Source: Hyalella azteca (Eukaryota > Arthropoda > Malacostraca > Amphipoda > Hyalellidae). Taken from it: a stretch of DNA of 64,000 nt. The stretch covers positions 1-64,000 of the forward strand of contig NW_025942371.1 of assembly GCF_000764305.2 (NCBI RefSeq). Reading direction: 5' to 3'. The position numbers were made by a program, and so were the translations under genes. Position 1 is the first letter of the stretch. Each line of letters begins with the position of its first letter. The notes under the pieces are model-generated. The model was given only the letters and a program-made list of their open reading frames with translations. It did no database searches and was not told where the DNA came from. Below are positions 22,601-34,300 of this stretch, one piece after another.

Positions 22601-25600
22601 CTTTTAGACAATTAAAAAAATGAATGTTTCTAACCTCTTACTTGATTAAGGCGACTCTATATTGATTGGTTTTTTGCCTACTCCAATTTCTGCCAATTTT
22701 TCGGAAGTACCGCTATTACTTCACTGATTAAAATATAGAAACAATTCCGCATTCGTCGTATGTCTTCATATTTTATGTCTATTGCAATAAGATACTCGTA
22801 ATTTTAATCTATGATGAAATGTATCGCCGCCATGGCGCAGTCTTTCCTTCTCTTCATCCCCACGAAGGTGTCGCAAGTTTGGTTCCCGGACGAACAGCGT
22901 ACCATCTCAACGACAATACTTTCCATGTGTGAGTTATTTCAATCGTGTTCTCTGCGTGTGTTATCTTGTTCTTTGCATGCACAATCATGTTTTCTTTGTG
23001 TTTGATCACGTTCTCTACTTGCACGATAGTATCAATGTGTACGATCATCAACGTGTATCAACGTGTACTACGTGTATCAACGTGTACTGCGTGTATCAAC
23101 GTGTACTACGTGTATCAACGTGTACTGCGTGGTGTATCAACGTGTACTACGTGTATCAACGTGTACTGCGTGTATCAACGTGTACTGCGTGTATCAACGT
23201 GTACTACGTGCATCAACGTGTACTGCGTGTATCAATGTGTACTACGTGTATCAACATGTACTACGTGCATGATCATATTTACGATAATTTTTTGCGTGAA
23301 CGATGCATTTATCGTGCGTAGTTTCGGCTACGAGCCTCTGGTTTGCATGTTTAACTTTATGTTATACTCCCGAGCTTCACTGTTGAAGCTCGTATGCGTA
23401 TAGATGTTGGAATATTCCTTTGTATTAGGGCAATGAAAAACAACATGTTTGAAGATTTAATTGTATCATGAAATTTATGAAATCCAATATTATGCATATA
23501 ACATGAATTTTCCTTTTATTGAGTAGCAACGCAAAGATTTTTTCAAGTTGGCGGAAGTGTTGACCAATTCTTTCGATTATTCTTACTCTTTCAAGTTTAC
23601 CGACTAATGATGCAATATAACTTATAACCATGTCTGTGGGTGATGATTTTCTTAGCGTAAATAATTATCTGGCATATAACGAGAGAGCGGCCGAGGACGA
23701 ACAGTAGGTGAGAGACTCTTCATGGCGTTTACACCTTGTCACAGTCAAAAATATATTAATCTATTTAAGTGTTTCGAGGTTTTTTGATAACATATTTACA
23801 TTGGAAATACCTCGAACTCAATTATTTATTTTTGTCGCTAGCCAACCCCTTGGGGATCGTTTTGGGGGAGGTTATAACCCCCGCCATCGTCAGGGTCCCC
23901 CAAGACGTGCCCACGAACAACTACGTCTGGATGGGCTTTGCCATCCTCACCCAGTGCTGCACCATCGCTTGCATCACCAGGTTAATATGAATTCATTTAG
24001 GGCAGGGAAAATAAATTATTTTAAAAAATATGTGTCGTATAATCACTCTCAAATGACGCTTGTTATTTAGATAAAAAACTGTTTTCTGATTTGTAATAAG
24101 AAAGATGAATGAGGGTCTAAGGACCTTACTATTTCAATAGCATTGATTGTAATAAAATGTACATATTACAATCTTTCGTGTAATAAGGATTTTTGTAAAA
24201 TTGTATAAAATATTTTTAAATTTGACCAAGCAACATAAAAATTAACATACTGTATCATACTCCTCATAAGTTGTTAATAACCTTGCTTTAGATCGGTGAT
24301 ATTTCTGCAATGTTAAATTGCACAAAAAAATATAACTCAGTAACCACTGCAGTGAGTGGCAGAGAGCGCATTTTCTCGTCGACGAAAACGTGAAGTCACG
24401 GACGGACAGTCTGACAGACAGACGGACGGGCGGACGGACGGACATGACGAGCACAATAGGGCCTTTTTTCCATAAACGAGAAAATGCGCGTTCTGTATAT
24501 TTAGTAGGAAGTATCACTGTCACGGACGGACAGACGGACGGACGGACATGACGAGCACAATAGCGCATTTTTTTCCATAAATGAGAAAATGCCCTAAAAA
24601 TGTGTTGCAGGTAACTCACTGCTACAATTCTGCTGTGCTTAACCGCCCGGCCTCCTCGCCGATTCTAACCAGAAACTGGCGCACAGAGCTGGGATCGAAC
24701 CCACGCCTCTCTGCGCCAATCTTGGTACTCTGAACTTTAAACACTGTCATTACACGTCACCCAGCAGATGTTGTGTGTAGTGGGTTACTCAACGGTGAGG
24801 GCTCATGCAGCATTCATTATGCGTGATAAAAACTATTTATTTATTAATATGTGTGATTCAATGGCCGTTTAAATTATAGAAATTTGACGGGCATAAGTGA
24901 AATTGTGTTATCATGCGTGATAGAGAGCCTATAAATTTAAAACAATTTGTCTGCTCAGAGGCAAAATTGTAATCTACAGTCTGGAAAATGGGTGGAACTT
25001 TATCCAAATATTGACGCACTTTTCTTTTCTGGGTTATCGTGACTCAGTTTGATCCGGAATAGGACGTACTAGTGCCCCACGTACGCTCGGTGCTCGTGCT
25101 GAGATAGAAAAAGTGTGCATTTATTCGGACAATGTTACAAATTCATTTTTCTGAGCGTGAATAATGCCCCAAGCCATTATGAAACCTAATTGAAACCGAT
25201 GTGAAATTTTGATTTGAGATTTAGTGAAGTGTACGATGTATAACTGTTGTGGTCGTGTTCTTAGTAGGCGATCTTGTTATATTGAAGATGCATTTTTGGT
25301 CACGATGTATATTAATAATTTACGATGTAGGTATATTCACAAGTTACCGTGTATTTTCATGAGTTCATAATTGATCGGGTAGAACCTTCCTGTTTTTTGA
25401 GCAGACGTTCAGTGGCTTGTCAACTGGCCTGATGATCTTGGTAGGGTTCGCCGGATCAGCGGTCTTTGGTATCTACGTCGACAGAACCAAACGCTTCACT
25501 CCGGTGTGCAAGTTCTGCTACGCATGCGCCTCCATTTGTGGCATCGCCATGTTGGAAGTAAGCTTTATTTGTAAAAAATAATCGCTCATTGTATTTTTCA

Positions 25601-26797
25601 CCGCGTTCTGGTGATAAAAAATATGAGTAGTCATCCGTTTAAACTGTTTTAACCTGAAACTTATATCATGAATTTAAGAAAAAATTCATGTTTGATAACG
25701 GAGAAAGGTAATAATCCGATAAACAACATCGATAGATTATAATACACGACAGATATTTTCATAGGTCATCCTAAATTTCACCAAAAAATGAAACGCAACT
25801 TTACTTTCTACGCGCAGTTTTTCCTCGTGCCGGACGCGAAGGCCGCCATCCTGATCTTCAGCAGTTTGTTCGGCTTCTTCGGCGTAGGCGGCTACCCCAT
25901 CGGGTTGGAGTTGGCGGTTGAGGCCACATACCCCGTCGAGGAGACATTCAGCACTGCCTTCATATTCCTCGGTGGTCAAGTCTTGGGTAAGCTCATCCTT
26001 ATTCACGTGTCAGATGTATGTACATCATGGTTGAACTAGTATAAGGTTCATGGTTGAACTAATATACCCTAGTATACTAGTAGTATAAAACTAAAACTAG
26101 TATAAGGTTGACCCATCACAAGCCCATTTTTGCGGATGTAGCTCGTTGTTCGCCTGTGACGTCATTGATCTCAGTGACGTCACGGGCATTAACCAATCAC
26201 CGAAATGCGATCAAAGCAGTCAACCAATCCGTCATGGGAATGACGGCCGTTTGTTAACGTTTCTTGATCTCAGTGACGCAACAAAAAAGCTGAACTGAAA
26301 GACGGAAATCCTCATAGTTCTACCTTATCTAGTCCAACCATGTATGTATACATGGTTTAGCAACTCGTTATCATGTGATGAAATAGAGCTGAATTTTATT
26401 TTGCCTTGCCAGCTCCTTTTTCATACCTTTTCTAAAGTTGATCAATTGAATTTACCATCAAAACTTATTAGCGACCTTAACATTAAATAGTTCAACTAAG
26501 TTAAATCGATGCACAAGCGTGCATCATGATAATGTTGTATTTGTTGCAGTGTCGATCGTAATGCTGATGTGTGTGCTCGCAATCCTCGTCTGCATCATGA
26601 TCCTGTTCCTGGACACTCCCTACAAGAGGCGAGAAGCAGAATTGCAGCACCGGAAACCAAGCGAAGGAGTCGTTAGAAACGAGTCTTTCAAGAGTGAATC
26701 TAAAGCTTCTTCCGTTAACAGTTCTGTCAACGGAACAATAATAAAAACCACAGCGCCATGTCTACCAGATGATGTAGTCTTCAACGACCGATTATGA
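19644..26797 (+). CDS. SLC49A3: SLC49-family MFS transporter, closest to SLC49A3/MFSD7; 5'-partial and incomplete
   Basis: A membrane transporter of the major facilitator superfamily. SLC49 relatives (FLVCR1/2) carry haem or choline; the substrate of SLC49A3 is not established. Exons: 19644-19790, 20656-20814, 21599-21709, 22841-22928 (start uncertain), 23842-23980, 25405-25557, 25818-25986, 26550-26797 (stop TGA). Family landmarks: RWLVMLVVVLLNLSNAA (TM1), MWITYAPVATIV, FSVAYLIVSMPF (TM2), LNCVGSVVKALG, VWFPDEQRT after TM4, NPLGIVLGEVITPAIV (TM5), GIYVDRTKRFT (loop after TM8), GLELAVEATYP and a last TM before the cytosolic DTPYKRREAE tail. No start codon was found; the first exon is open at its 5' end. 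The exon ending at 23980 leaves phase 2, but the exon at 25405 needs phase 0, so the TM7 region is missing. About 40 residues expected between 25986 and 26550 are also absent. It is either a real gene with exons I could not see or a gene damaged by insertions. Confidence 0.85.
19850..20450. repeat. Old, degenerate repeat of about 70-100 bases in a SLC49A3 intron
   Basis: A motif like ACATCAAAGCTGCCGTCA followed by ATTA and a T-rich stretch recurs at about 19860, 20078, 20217 and 20378, with weaker copies between. It begins about 60 bases after the donor at 19791. Confidence 0.55.
20811..21243 (+). repeat. 85-base tandem repeat that includes an exon end and splice donor
   Basis: Five copies begin at 20811, 20896, 20981, 21066 and 21157 (the last after a GCGCGC insertion). 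The first copy starts with the final bases of the exon, GACT, followed by donor GTGAGTTGATT. Later copies repeat the same junction, CGACTGTGAGTTGAT, inside the intron. All five therefore carry an equivalent-looking 5' splice site. Confidence 0.92.
21366..21598. repeat. Two-copy repeat of about 115 bases ending at the SLC49A3 acceptor
   Basis: GCTAGTGCTGAGGGCAAGAA begins near 21377 and near 21492, followed in each by GTGNCATTGTTTAAAAATAG and a block ending AATGGTTTTTCTGTGC. In the second copy this last block is the polypyrimidine tract, running into GGCAG, the acceptor at 21598. Confidence 0.85.
22340..22680. repeat. Degenerate repeat of about 50-80 bases in a SLC49A3 intron
   Basis: The block CATTGTATATAGATTGTTTC and variants ending in TTGCCTCTTACACGAGTTA recur about five times with heavy divergence. 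Confidence 0.6.
23010..23275. repeat. 18-base minisatellite after a SLC49A3 donor
   Basis: About 13 units of GTATCAACGTGTACTACGT and the variant with TACTGC. Degenerate related sequence (GTGTTCTCTGCGTGTGTTAT, CACGTTCTCTACTTGCACGA) extends back almost to the donor at 22929. Confidence 0.92.
24326..24600 (+). mobile_element. Dispersed GCGCATTTTCTC element, copy B, with duplicated 3' half
   Basis: Starts with AAAAAAATATAACTCAGTA. The part from TCACGGACGGACAG to GAGAAAATGC occurs twice, separated by about 30 bases. It lies in the intron where the TM7 region of SLC49A3 should be. Confidence 0.88.
24612..24790 (-). mobile_element. tRNA-derived SINE-like fragment
   Basis: On the minus strand GTGGGTTCGATCCCAGC is a perfect RNA polymerase III B box, inside a GGCGCAGAGA...TCTGTGCGCC helix. 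Its 3' side runs towards element copy B. No convincing A box or clean boundaries were seen, so this may be a degenerate tRNA pseudogene. Confidence 0.45.
26015..26353. mobile_element. MITE-like insertion with inverted ends in a SLC49A3 intron
   Basis: The left end ACATCATGGTTGAACTAGTA and the right end, read in reverse as ACATACATGGTTGGACTAGA, both lead into TAAGG, with about 80 percent match over 30 bases. The interior holds two TGACGTCA palindromes, at about 26156-26182, and ATTAACCAATC. It occupies the intron in which about 40 expected residues (TM11 region) were not found. Confidence 0.65.
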
Positions 26798-27038
26798 AGA
26801 ACACTTGTAGAGTTATAGAAAATCAACGATTGATAATGGAGAACGTTTGTAGACTTATGGAAAACAGAGTCGCTACAGGCAGTGGTACCCACAGGTCAGC
26901 CGAAGAATATATCAATGTAATTTAGTGAGGATTTTCAAGTAAGTTCATCTTAGAGACAGATTTTATCTGCATGTCTTCAAGACTATAGTAAAATAAGTGT
27001 GCAAAAGCATTTACGCAGACTTAGGCCAGTAGAATGCC
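26798..27038. other. Probable 3' untranslated region of SLC49A3
   Basis: Follows the TGA stop at 26795-26797. It contains two related blocks, GAAGAACACTTGTAGAGTTA and GGAGAACGTTTGTAGACTTA, about 40 bases apart. No clear AATAAA was seen. Confidence 0.45.
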
Positions 27039-27178
27039 AAAAAAATATAACTCAGTACTCACTGCAGTGAGAGAAAGAGAGCGCATTTTCTCGTGGACGA
27101 AAACATGACGTCGCGGACAGACGGACATGACGAGCACAATATGACATTTTTCCCATAAATGAGAAAATGCGCTAAAAA
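27039..27178 (+). mobile_element. Dispersed GCGCATTTTCTC element, copy C
   Basis: Same layout as copy A, but with the microsatellite reduced to a few units (CGCGGACAGACGGACATGAC). This is the shortest full-length copy in the window. Confidence 0.88.
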
Positions 27179-28420
27179 CCTACAATGGCACCGCGAGAAG
27201 ATGGACCAGTAGATGAATTCGAGGTCCTAGTATCACTACTTCTAGTCACCACTTCAGCAGCGCTGTTATACAACCGAAGTACAAATAACAAAGGCTTACG
27301 TAAATTTCTTGACATATTGGGTAATATTTCAGAGTTAAAACAAAGTTATTCCTACTAGAAATTCGTGAAGTACTTCTAGCTGACGTTTCAAGTCAATGAA
27401 CTTGGGAAAAACCAGCAAAATACACGCCTTTTATGATGCAGTTTAATACTAAACGTTTGCAAATTCTCAAAAATTAACTTGCGAAACGTCGCAGCTAAAA
27501 CTTGACACGCAACGGCACAACGCGCCAATAATGTTAAAATCTTTCGTTAAAGCATTGAAAAAACAAATGACTTTCATTTACCTTAAATTGAAAAAATTTA
27601 TTGAAAAAGCACAAAGTTTCGTAAGAAATTATTGTGAGGGAACATAACTAAACAAATCCAAATGAACGGTCGATCAACGCGCATCCATAATATGAACAAA
27701 TTTTATACGCGCGCTCCAAGAAATTCATTATAATACGAGTATCAAACATAACAAAAACCGTCAATCATTACCCAATATTCAACGCCACGCATTCAATACT
27801 CACAAAAAACTCTCAATTTAGACTTTTAATAAAAGTTTATTTTCCAGGCGATAACAATTGGTGAGGCGAAAGTCTTGACTATGCTTTCAATTTATTTTCT
27901 CGAGAACAGGTGCTTCTAGAATTGTAATGTAACAGCCTAGTCCAGTAACAGTACAACTAATAGAAAAAGTCTGCATGCCATACGTCGAAAATAGCATCTT
28001 ATGAACCAAACCTTTCTTACTCAGCCAGCGCATCGCGTATGAAGTGAACTGGCGAGAAATATCACCGATACTATAAGCGTAATTATATCAAAATTCTGAA
28101 ATAATTCTCGTTCGTAGACAGAAGATAATGAGCAAGAAATAAGCTGGGGGCTCTACATGCAACACACTCGAGAGTTGAGTGGAGGACGCGTACGAAGTTA
28201 GTATTGCATTAGACATTAGTGTCGGCTTCGTTTCTCTAGATTATACAGCAAAATTGAGTTTTGCGAGTAACAACAGTTGAACTTTTGAGGCTGTTTTAAT
28301 CCATATTTTTTTCAGTTAGGTGGAAGAAATTGTCATTTCATTTAATCAAGGAAACATGAAATATAAAATTATTGTTCTGTCAAGAAAAGGCATTTTGATT
28401 TCGGCATCTGACTTGCCTAG

Positions 28421-28590
28421 AACAAAAAAAAATTAGATCAGTACTCACTGCAGTGAGTGACAGAGAGCGCATTTTCTCGTCCGTCCGTGAAGTCACGGAC
28501 GGACGGACATGGCGAGCACAATAACGCCTTTTTCCCATAAATGAGTAGATGCAAAAAATGAGAAAATGAGCATAAATGAGAAAATGCGCA
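28421..28590 (+). mobile_element. Dispersed GCGCATTTTCTC element, copy D, rearranged
   Basis: The left part is normal up to GCGCATTTTCTCGT, then shortened into the microsatellite. The right end has the ATAAATGAG...AAAATG block three times in succession, so the 3' end was duplicated locally. Confidence 0.82.
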
Positions 28591-29732
28591 AAGCGACAGC
28601 ATTGGCACTATCATAACAGTTATACCTTTCAGTCGGACGATTACGCAGCTATCCTGACTTGTATTTTGTTCAGAAGAGCCTTTGAGAAGTACACATGTAA
28701 ATAAATGCGACTAGTTGAGGATAATTAGATAATCAGTGAAGCATTAACGGACTAAAAGCTCGTGTTACGTAAATATTAGGTGACGTAGCAGAGATACGAA
28801 GTAGTGATGGTACCATATTGGTGTTTCGAAACATCGGACACATGCAGGCGCTGGTGTCTCAAAACACTCGAGTTCAGCGTCATTTGAGGGTATCTAAAAA
28901 CTTCAGTAAAGGAAAATGCAGCCGGGTACAAGTTATCAGAGGGCATTAAAATGTTTTTATTAGTTATATGCTCCATACAACATATACAGGGAGCGAAGCT
29001 TTCTGTTGAAGTGCAGATCAACTGTCCACAAAGACAGAAATCATACAACGAAACTAAACGTAAGTAAACCTTAAATCTACCTCAAGATCGGCATTGAGTA
29101 ACTTACAAAGAAAATAAATGGCAATCTATCCTTCATCTTATCGAATGAATCATTTTCTCGTCTCGCAGGAAGCACGAGAAGCAGCCATGCTTAAAAACCC
29201 ATTGTTGGACGATCATTTAGTACAAAAACGTGTAGCTGTCAGAATGATATATAATAAAGATTATATAATTCTCAATAGCAGAGTAAAATAAAACATTCGA
29301 GTGAATCTCATAAGGAAAAGAAGGGAACATTTCGCCACAAAGCCAAGAAATAAAATGTTAATAAATTGGTGAACACCGTCTGTGACTAAAAGACTTATTC
29401 CATAAATATCAACTAATCGAATGTTCCTTGATGCATTTCAACAAACTATATCCCATGCATTAAAGAAACTGCATTTCCTCATTGAGCCCACATCTTAAGA
29501 AATAACAGACATCAAACTACTCCATACCAAACCTGGTTAACACCACCGTATAACCTGTAATCAATGACCTTTTTCAAATTAGCTTTAATAGCTAATAAAC
29601 CGTAACGTAGCCAAACGTAGCCGAAAGTTTCCCCAGATGTTTATGCGAAAAAGAACAAATTTCTTTCCACTTTAATACAAAGCTTCAGTAGAAGATGAAA
29701 AAGCTTCATCATGACGAAATTTCCATCATCGC

Positions 29733-29827
29733 GCAATTTCCATTAACACGCTATTTCCATTAACACGTTATTTCCATTAACACGTTATTTCCATTAACAC
29801 GCAATTTCCATTATCACGCAATTTCCA
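29733..29827. repeat. 17-base tandem repeat
   Basis: Five units of ATTTCCATTAACACGTT with small changes (CGCAATTTCCATTATCACG). Confidence 0.85.
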
Positions 29828-31379
29828 GAATTAACATCGGAATATCACTCCACTATAATAGGTCAGCTCGATAATTACTACCAGACTAGCTATTATGGGG
29901 GATTGGTAGTAAATGGCTATCGTGTAATTATGAACGACCAATAATCTTCACCATTGCACATACATCACGCGTCACTACTCTATAGTGAAACATAAATTCA
30001 AGGAAGTAATTAGAAGTAATGAGCGGACACTCGTCAGTGAACAACAATCTTCCTACACCTGTTCGCTGGCGGTAGGCCGAGCATTAAAGATCAAAGAATT
30101 AGCACAAGTGACAACATATCCACGTTCTGAACAGCCCCCACCCACTCAGAAAAATGAATAGCTTATATTGTCCAAATAGTGACCCGAATTCATACTCACA
30201 TCACGAGCATAGAGAGGACGTAGCACTCTAATGCTCATTTGCCGGGCTAAACTGGGTCAGGATGACTCACACTAGGGCTAAAATTGCTTGGATATTTGGA
30301 CAAATCCTCATTCATTACTCTACGTGCACAACATGGAACTCCTGATGGGACACCTCATCAAGCATGACAATAATCTTGTCACTATATAGGGAGAATTAAA
30401 CTGAAGTTTAAAAAACCCCCGACGAAAAAGTAAAACCAATAGTCAATCAAGTCAGGCAATAAAAGGAGGATAAGAGTAAGCAGAGCAGATAGCTACAAGC
30501 AGTCTGCCTCTGGAAGTATTTTTCACGTTAGAAAATAGTGTGTTAAGGCATTTTACAAAAAGAACATTGTTCGCAAGCCCAATACACAATGAGGCTCGCA
30601 CATAAGATATTAAGAGGAATTTCGTATGACAAATTTACATTAGTTCATGGAAGAAAGTGGAGCCCCGGACACTGGGCTCGAACACAGATCATTATGGGAT
30701 GCAATGGTGTGAATAATAAAAACTATTGGGTCAACTAGACGCAATTGCCATTAGTAACATATGGCAATAATGTATCAATGAATATATTTACTCGTGGTAC
30801 CCAGCAGAATTAGTACACACGGGACTTTCGGCATTGATTTGAAAGGGGAGCCGATGTAGGCGGTGTGGAGAGCGTTCGATGACGTGCAGAAGGTGAGGAA
30901 GAGGGGCTCTTCATGGCGTCTAAACCATGTCAGGATGAGCGGCTGACATCTCAGGAGCGATGCTGTCATCTGAAAAGTATTATAAAGATTGTAAAAAATG
31001 CCGACTTAAACTTAACTTTGAGTAAGATGTGATAAGGAGCTTTCAACGATCATATATAATGCACAGAAAAATTTTAAGGAGAGCTAAAAATTAATTTCAA
31101 TAATACCAAAGGATGAGAATAATTTGTTCAACGAAGTGTAAACTTTGAAACCTATGCAACAAAATGTAGTATAAAAGCTGACGTGAAAGAATCCGTTACA
31201 CTTGTGAAGATATTTAGATATCTCAATGCAAAACCAGAAACCCAAGTGAAAATATTCAAAAACCATTCGACTTCGACTGCATCTACAAGCCAGTTATGAC
31301 ATTTAATTCATATCTTTATAGTAGGTCAACATTGTAAGATGATTTGTCAATACTTTTACTGACCTGATCTTTCAAATGA

Positions 31380-34300
31380 TTAGATAATCGGCGAATAAAA
31401 CGCTATAGAGGCTACATACAAGATATTTGGACTAAATACCGCTATACCTGAGGCGGGAGGATCAACCTGCAGAACCACAGCGCTAGAAGGACCGCTGGCT
31501 GGAGCCACGTAAGGCTCGACGTCGCTTCTATCTCTGTTCTTCTTGCTCTTCTTCTTTTTGACGCTGCGCGTGACCGAGACAACCTTCAGCTGATCGTCCA
31601 AACACTCGTCAGCTGCGGGCTGCATTGCGGCCGCAGCCATGGCGGCTTCAGCATCACTTGCATAAACGTGACCGTCAGCAGAGGCATTGATATCGCTGTC
31701 AGCAGATGAGTGGACATAACCATCGGCCGCCCCGTGGACTGTCGCAATATCAGCACTCGCACGCCTGCTGCTGTCCGAGCTGACGGCTACTACTCCATCT
31801 TCGCTGACATCATCGTCAGATAGACGCCCGTACCTGTAGAGAATTGCAATAAATACCCACTGAAAGGCTAATACATACGCATAAAACGATGACAAGAAAG
31901 TAATGAAAGTTCAAAGTTCACTAATTTTGATGGTGGCACGCGTAGATTAGCCACAAGGCAAGAAATGATGTTCACGGCAAACTCAATCAACAGCTACTTG
32001 AAATTGTGTATTTATACAACTTTTGTAGGGTGAACTAACACAAAAATAAGTGGGGAATAACACGCAAGTCAGATTTATTTGGAGATACTGAATGATAATC
32101 TTGACACTGAATATTGACATTATTAACATGACAATCTAAAATTACAAATAAATTACTTAAGACGTTGAGAATTACTTAAAACTTCGAGAAGATTTGAGTA
32201 ATAATGCTAGGCCGCCCGGCGTTTGTCAGTGTTTTAATTTATAGCTTTAATTTTTATAGGAAAAGTTTGCGAGATGCCTAGATTCTTCTGACACATTCCA
32301 GTTCCAAGCTAATATTTTCCATTTCACCCACCGATTCACCCAATGTAAAATATTACAACTAGCGAATCGCTTCTCTCAAAAATTTTATTAACATTAATAC
32401 TTACAGGTAAATAAAATTTCATTCCCCCACTACCTCTGAAATCTTGATTTATCACCCTCAGTTTGAGCAGCAGTGCATCATGATATAATACAGCTCACCG
32501 CTGGTGACGCCTGGGATTGTTTTCTCGAGCCAGGCGGGTGGCCCTGGCAAAGGGGTTCTCTCTGTTGTTGGCAAAGGTGCCGGACGACACCTGGGTGGCT
32601 TGCTGGAGCAGAGGAGCCCTTTCGGTCACGTGGTCCAGATCCTCGTCATCGGAGTCGTCTAGAGGCTCCCCCGCAGTCCGCACTTTCTGTTTGCAAACCG
32701 GACACACACGACGTCGTTTGGTCAGCCATGGGTCGATGCAGCGGCTGTGGTACGCTGGAATATCAGATGCAATTAATTTAGTTAGATTAAAATTCAAACA
32801 GAACTATTCAAGTGCACGTGCCCAGCAAACATTCAATACATTGAAAATGAAATTATTAACACCAGTACTAGGGACATGTTAGCAGAAGATGCCTTATAGA
32901 AAAAACAAATTGAGGGTCAAAAAGGAAGCTACACATTGAGAAGAAGTGGATTTGAAAATATTCAGATGAACATTATTGAGTTTTTAAAAGAGTAAATTTG
33001 AATATGTTTCATATAACTGATACTAATAACATAAGATAGAGAAAGTAGTGAGCTTTTAGTAGAAAAATTATTCTCTACCAAAGCGGTCAGTAGAGGGTAG
33101 TATAACACAATGTGATCAGACAAACAACACATGAAGGTATAGGTATATAATGCATGCATGAAAATATAATGGAAAAACTCCCAAGATAAGAGGCACTGCA
33201 CGTAAGAGTTCCTGAGGTAATAATCACAGAACACGAAAGTTCTTACGGTAAAAACCACTGACCACGAAAGTTCTTACGGTAAAAACCACTGACCACGAGA
33301 TTTTCCACGGACACAACCACTGATCACGAGATTTCCCACGGTAAACACCACTGACCACCAGATTTCCATCAGTGACAACAACTGACCACAAGATTTCCCA
33401 CGGTAACAACCACTGATCACGAGACTTCCCACGGTAACAACCACTGACCACGAGATTTTCCATGGTAACAACCACTAATCACGAGATTTCCCACGGTAAC
33501 AACCACTGACCACAAGATTTTCCACGGTAACAACCACTGACCACAAGATTTTCCACGGTAACAGCCCACAAGATTTTCCATGGTAACAACCACTAATCAC
33601 GAGATTTCCCACGGTAACAACCACTGACCACAAGATTTTCCACGGTAACAACCACTGACCACAAGATTTTCCACGGTAACAACCACTGACCATAAGATTT
33701 TCCACGGTAACAACCACTGACCACCATATTTCCATCAGTAACAACCACTGACCACAAGATTTCCCACGGTAACAACCACTAACCACAAGATTTTCCACAG
33801 TAACAACCACTGACTACAAGATTTTCCACGGTAACAACCACTGACCATAAGATTTTCCACGGTAACAACCACTGACCATAAGATTTTCCACGGTAACAAC
33901 CACTGACCACCATATTTCCATCAGTAACAACAACTGACCACAAGATTTTCCACGGTAACAACCACTGACCACAAGATTTCCCACGGTAACTACCACTGAT
34001 CACGAGACTTCCCACGGTAACAACCACTGACCACAAGAGTTACCACGGTAAGAACCACTGACCACAAGATTTTCCACAGTAACAACCACTGACCACCAGA
34101 TTTCCATCAGTAACAACAACTGACTACAAGATTTTCCATGGTAACAACCACTAATCACGAAATTACCCACGGTAACAACAACTGACCACAAGATTTTCCA
34201 CGGTAACAACCACTGACCACAAGATTTCCCAAGGTAACAACCACTGACCACAAGAGTTAACACGGTAACAACCACCGACCACGAGTTACCACGGTAACAA

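Larger units (their letters stand above)
27179..31379. other. Intergenic between SLC49A3 and the RNF gene
   Basis: No exon was found. It contains element copy D (28421-28590), a 17-base repeat at 29733-29827 and a tRNA-like B box near 30680 on the minus strand (GTGTTCGAGCCC). A block at 30235-30280 (CTAAACTGGGTCAGGATGAC) recurs at 51224-51250. Confidence 0.6.

Noticed and set aside
24242..24619. Frame with RPSVCPSVR repeats
   Set aside because: It is the translation of the GACGGACGGACA tract in dispersed element B, and the same peptide appears at every other copy.
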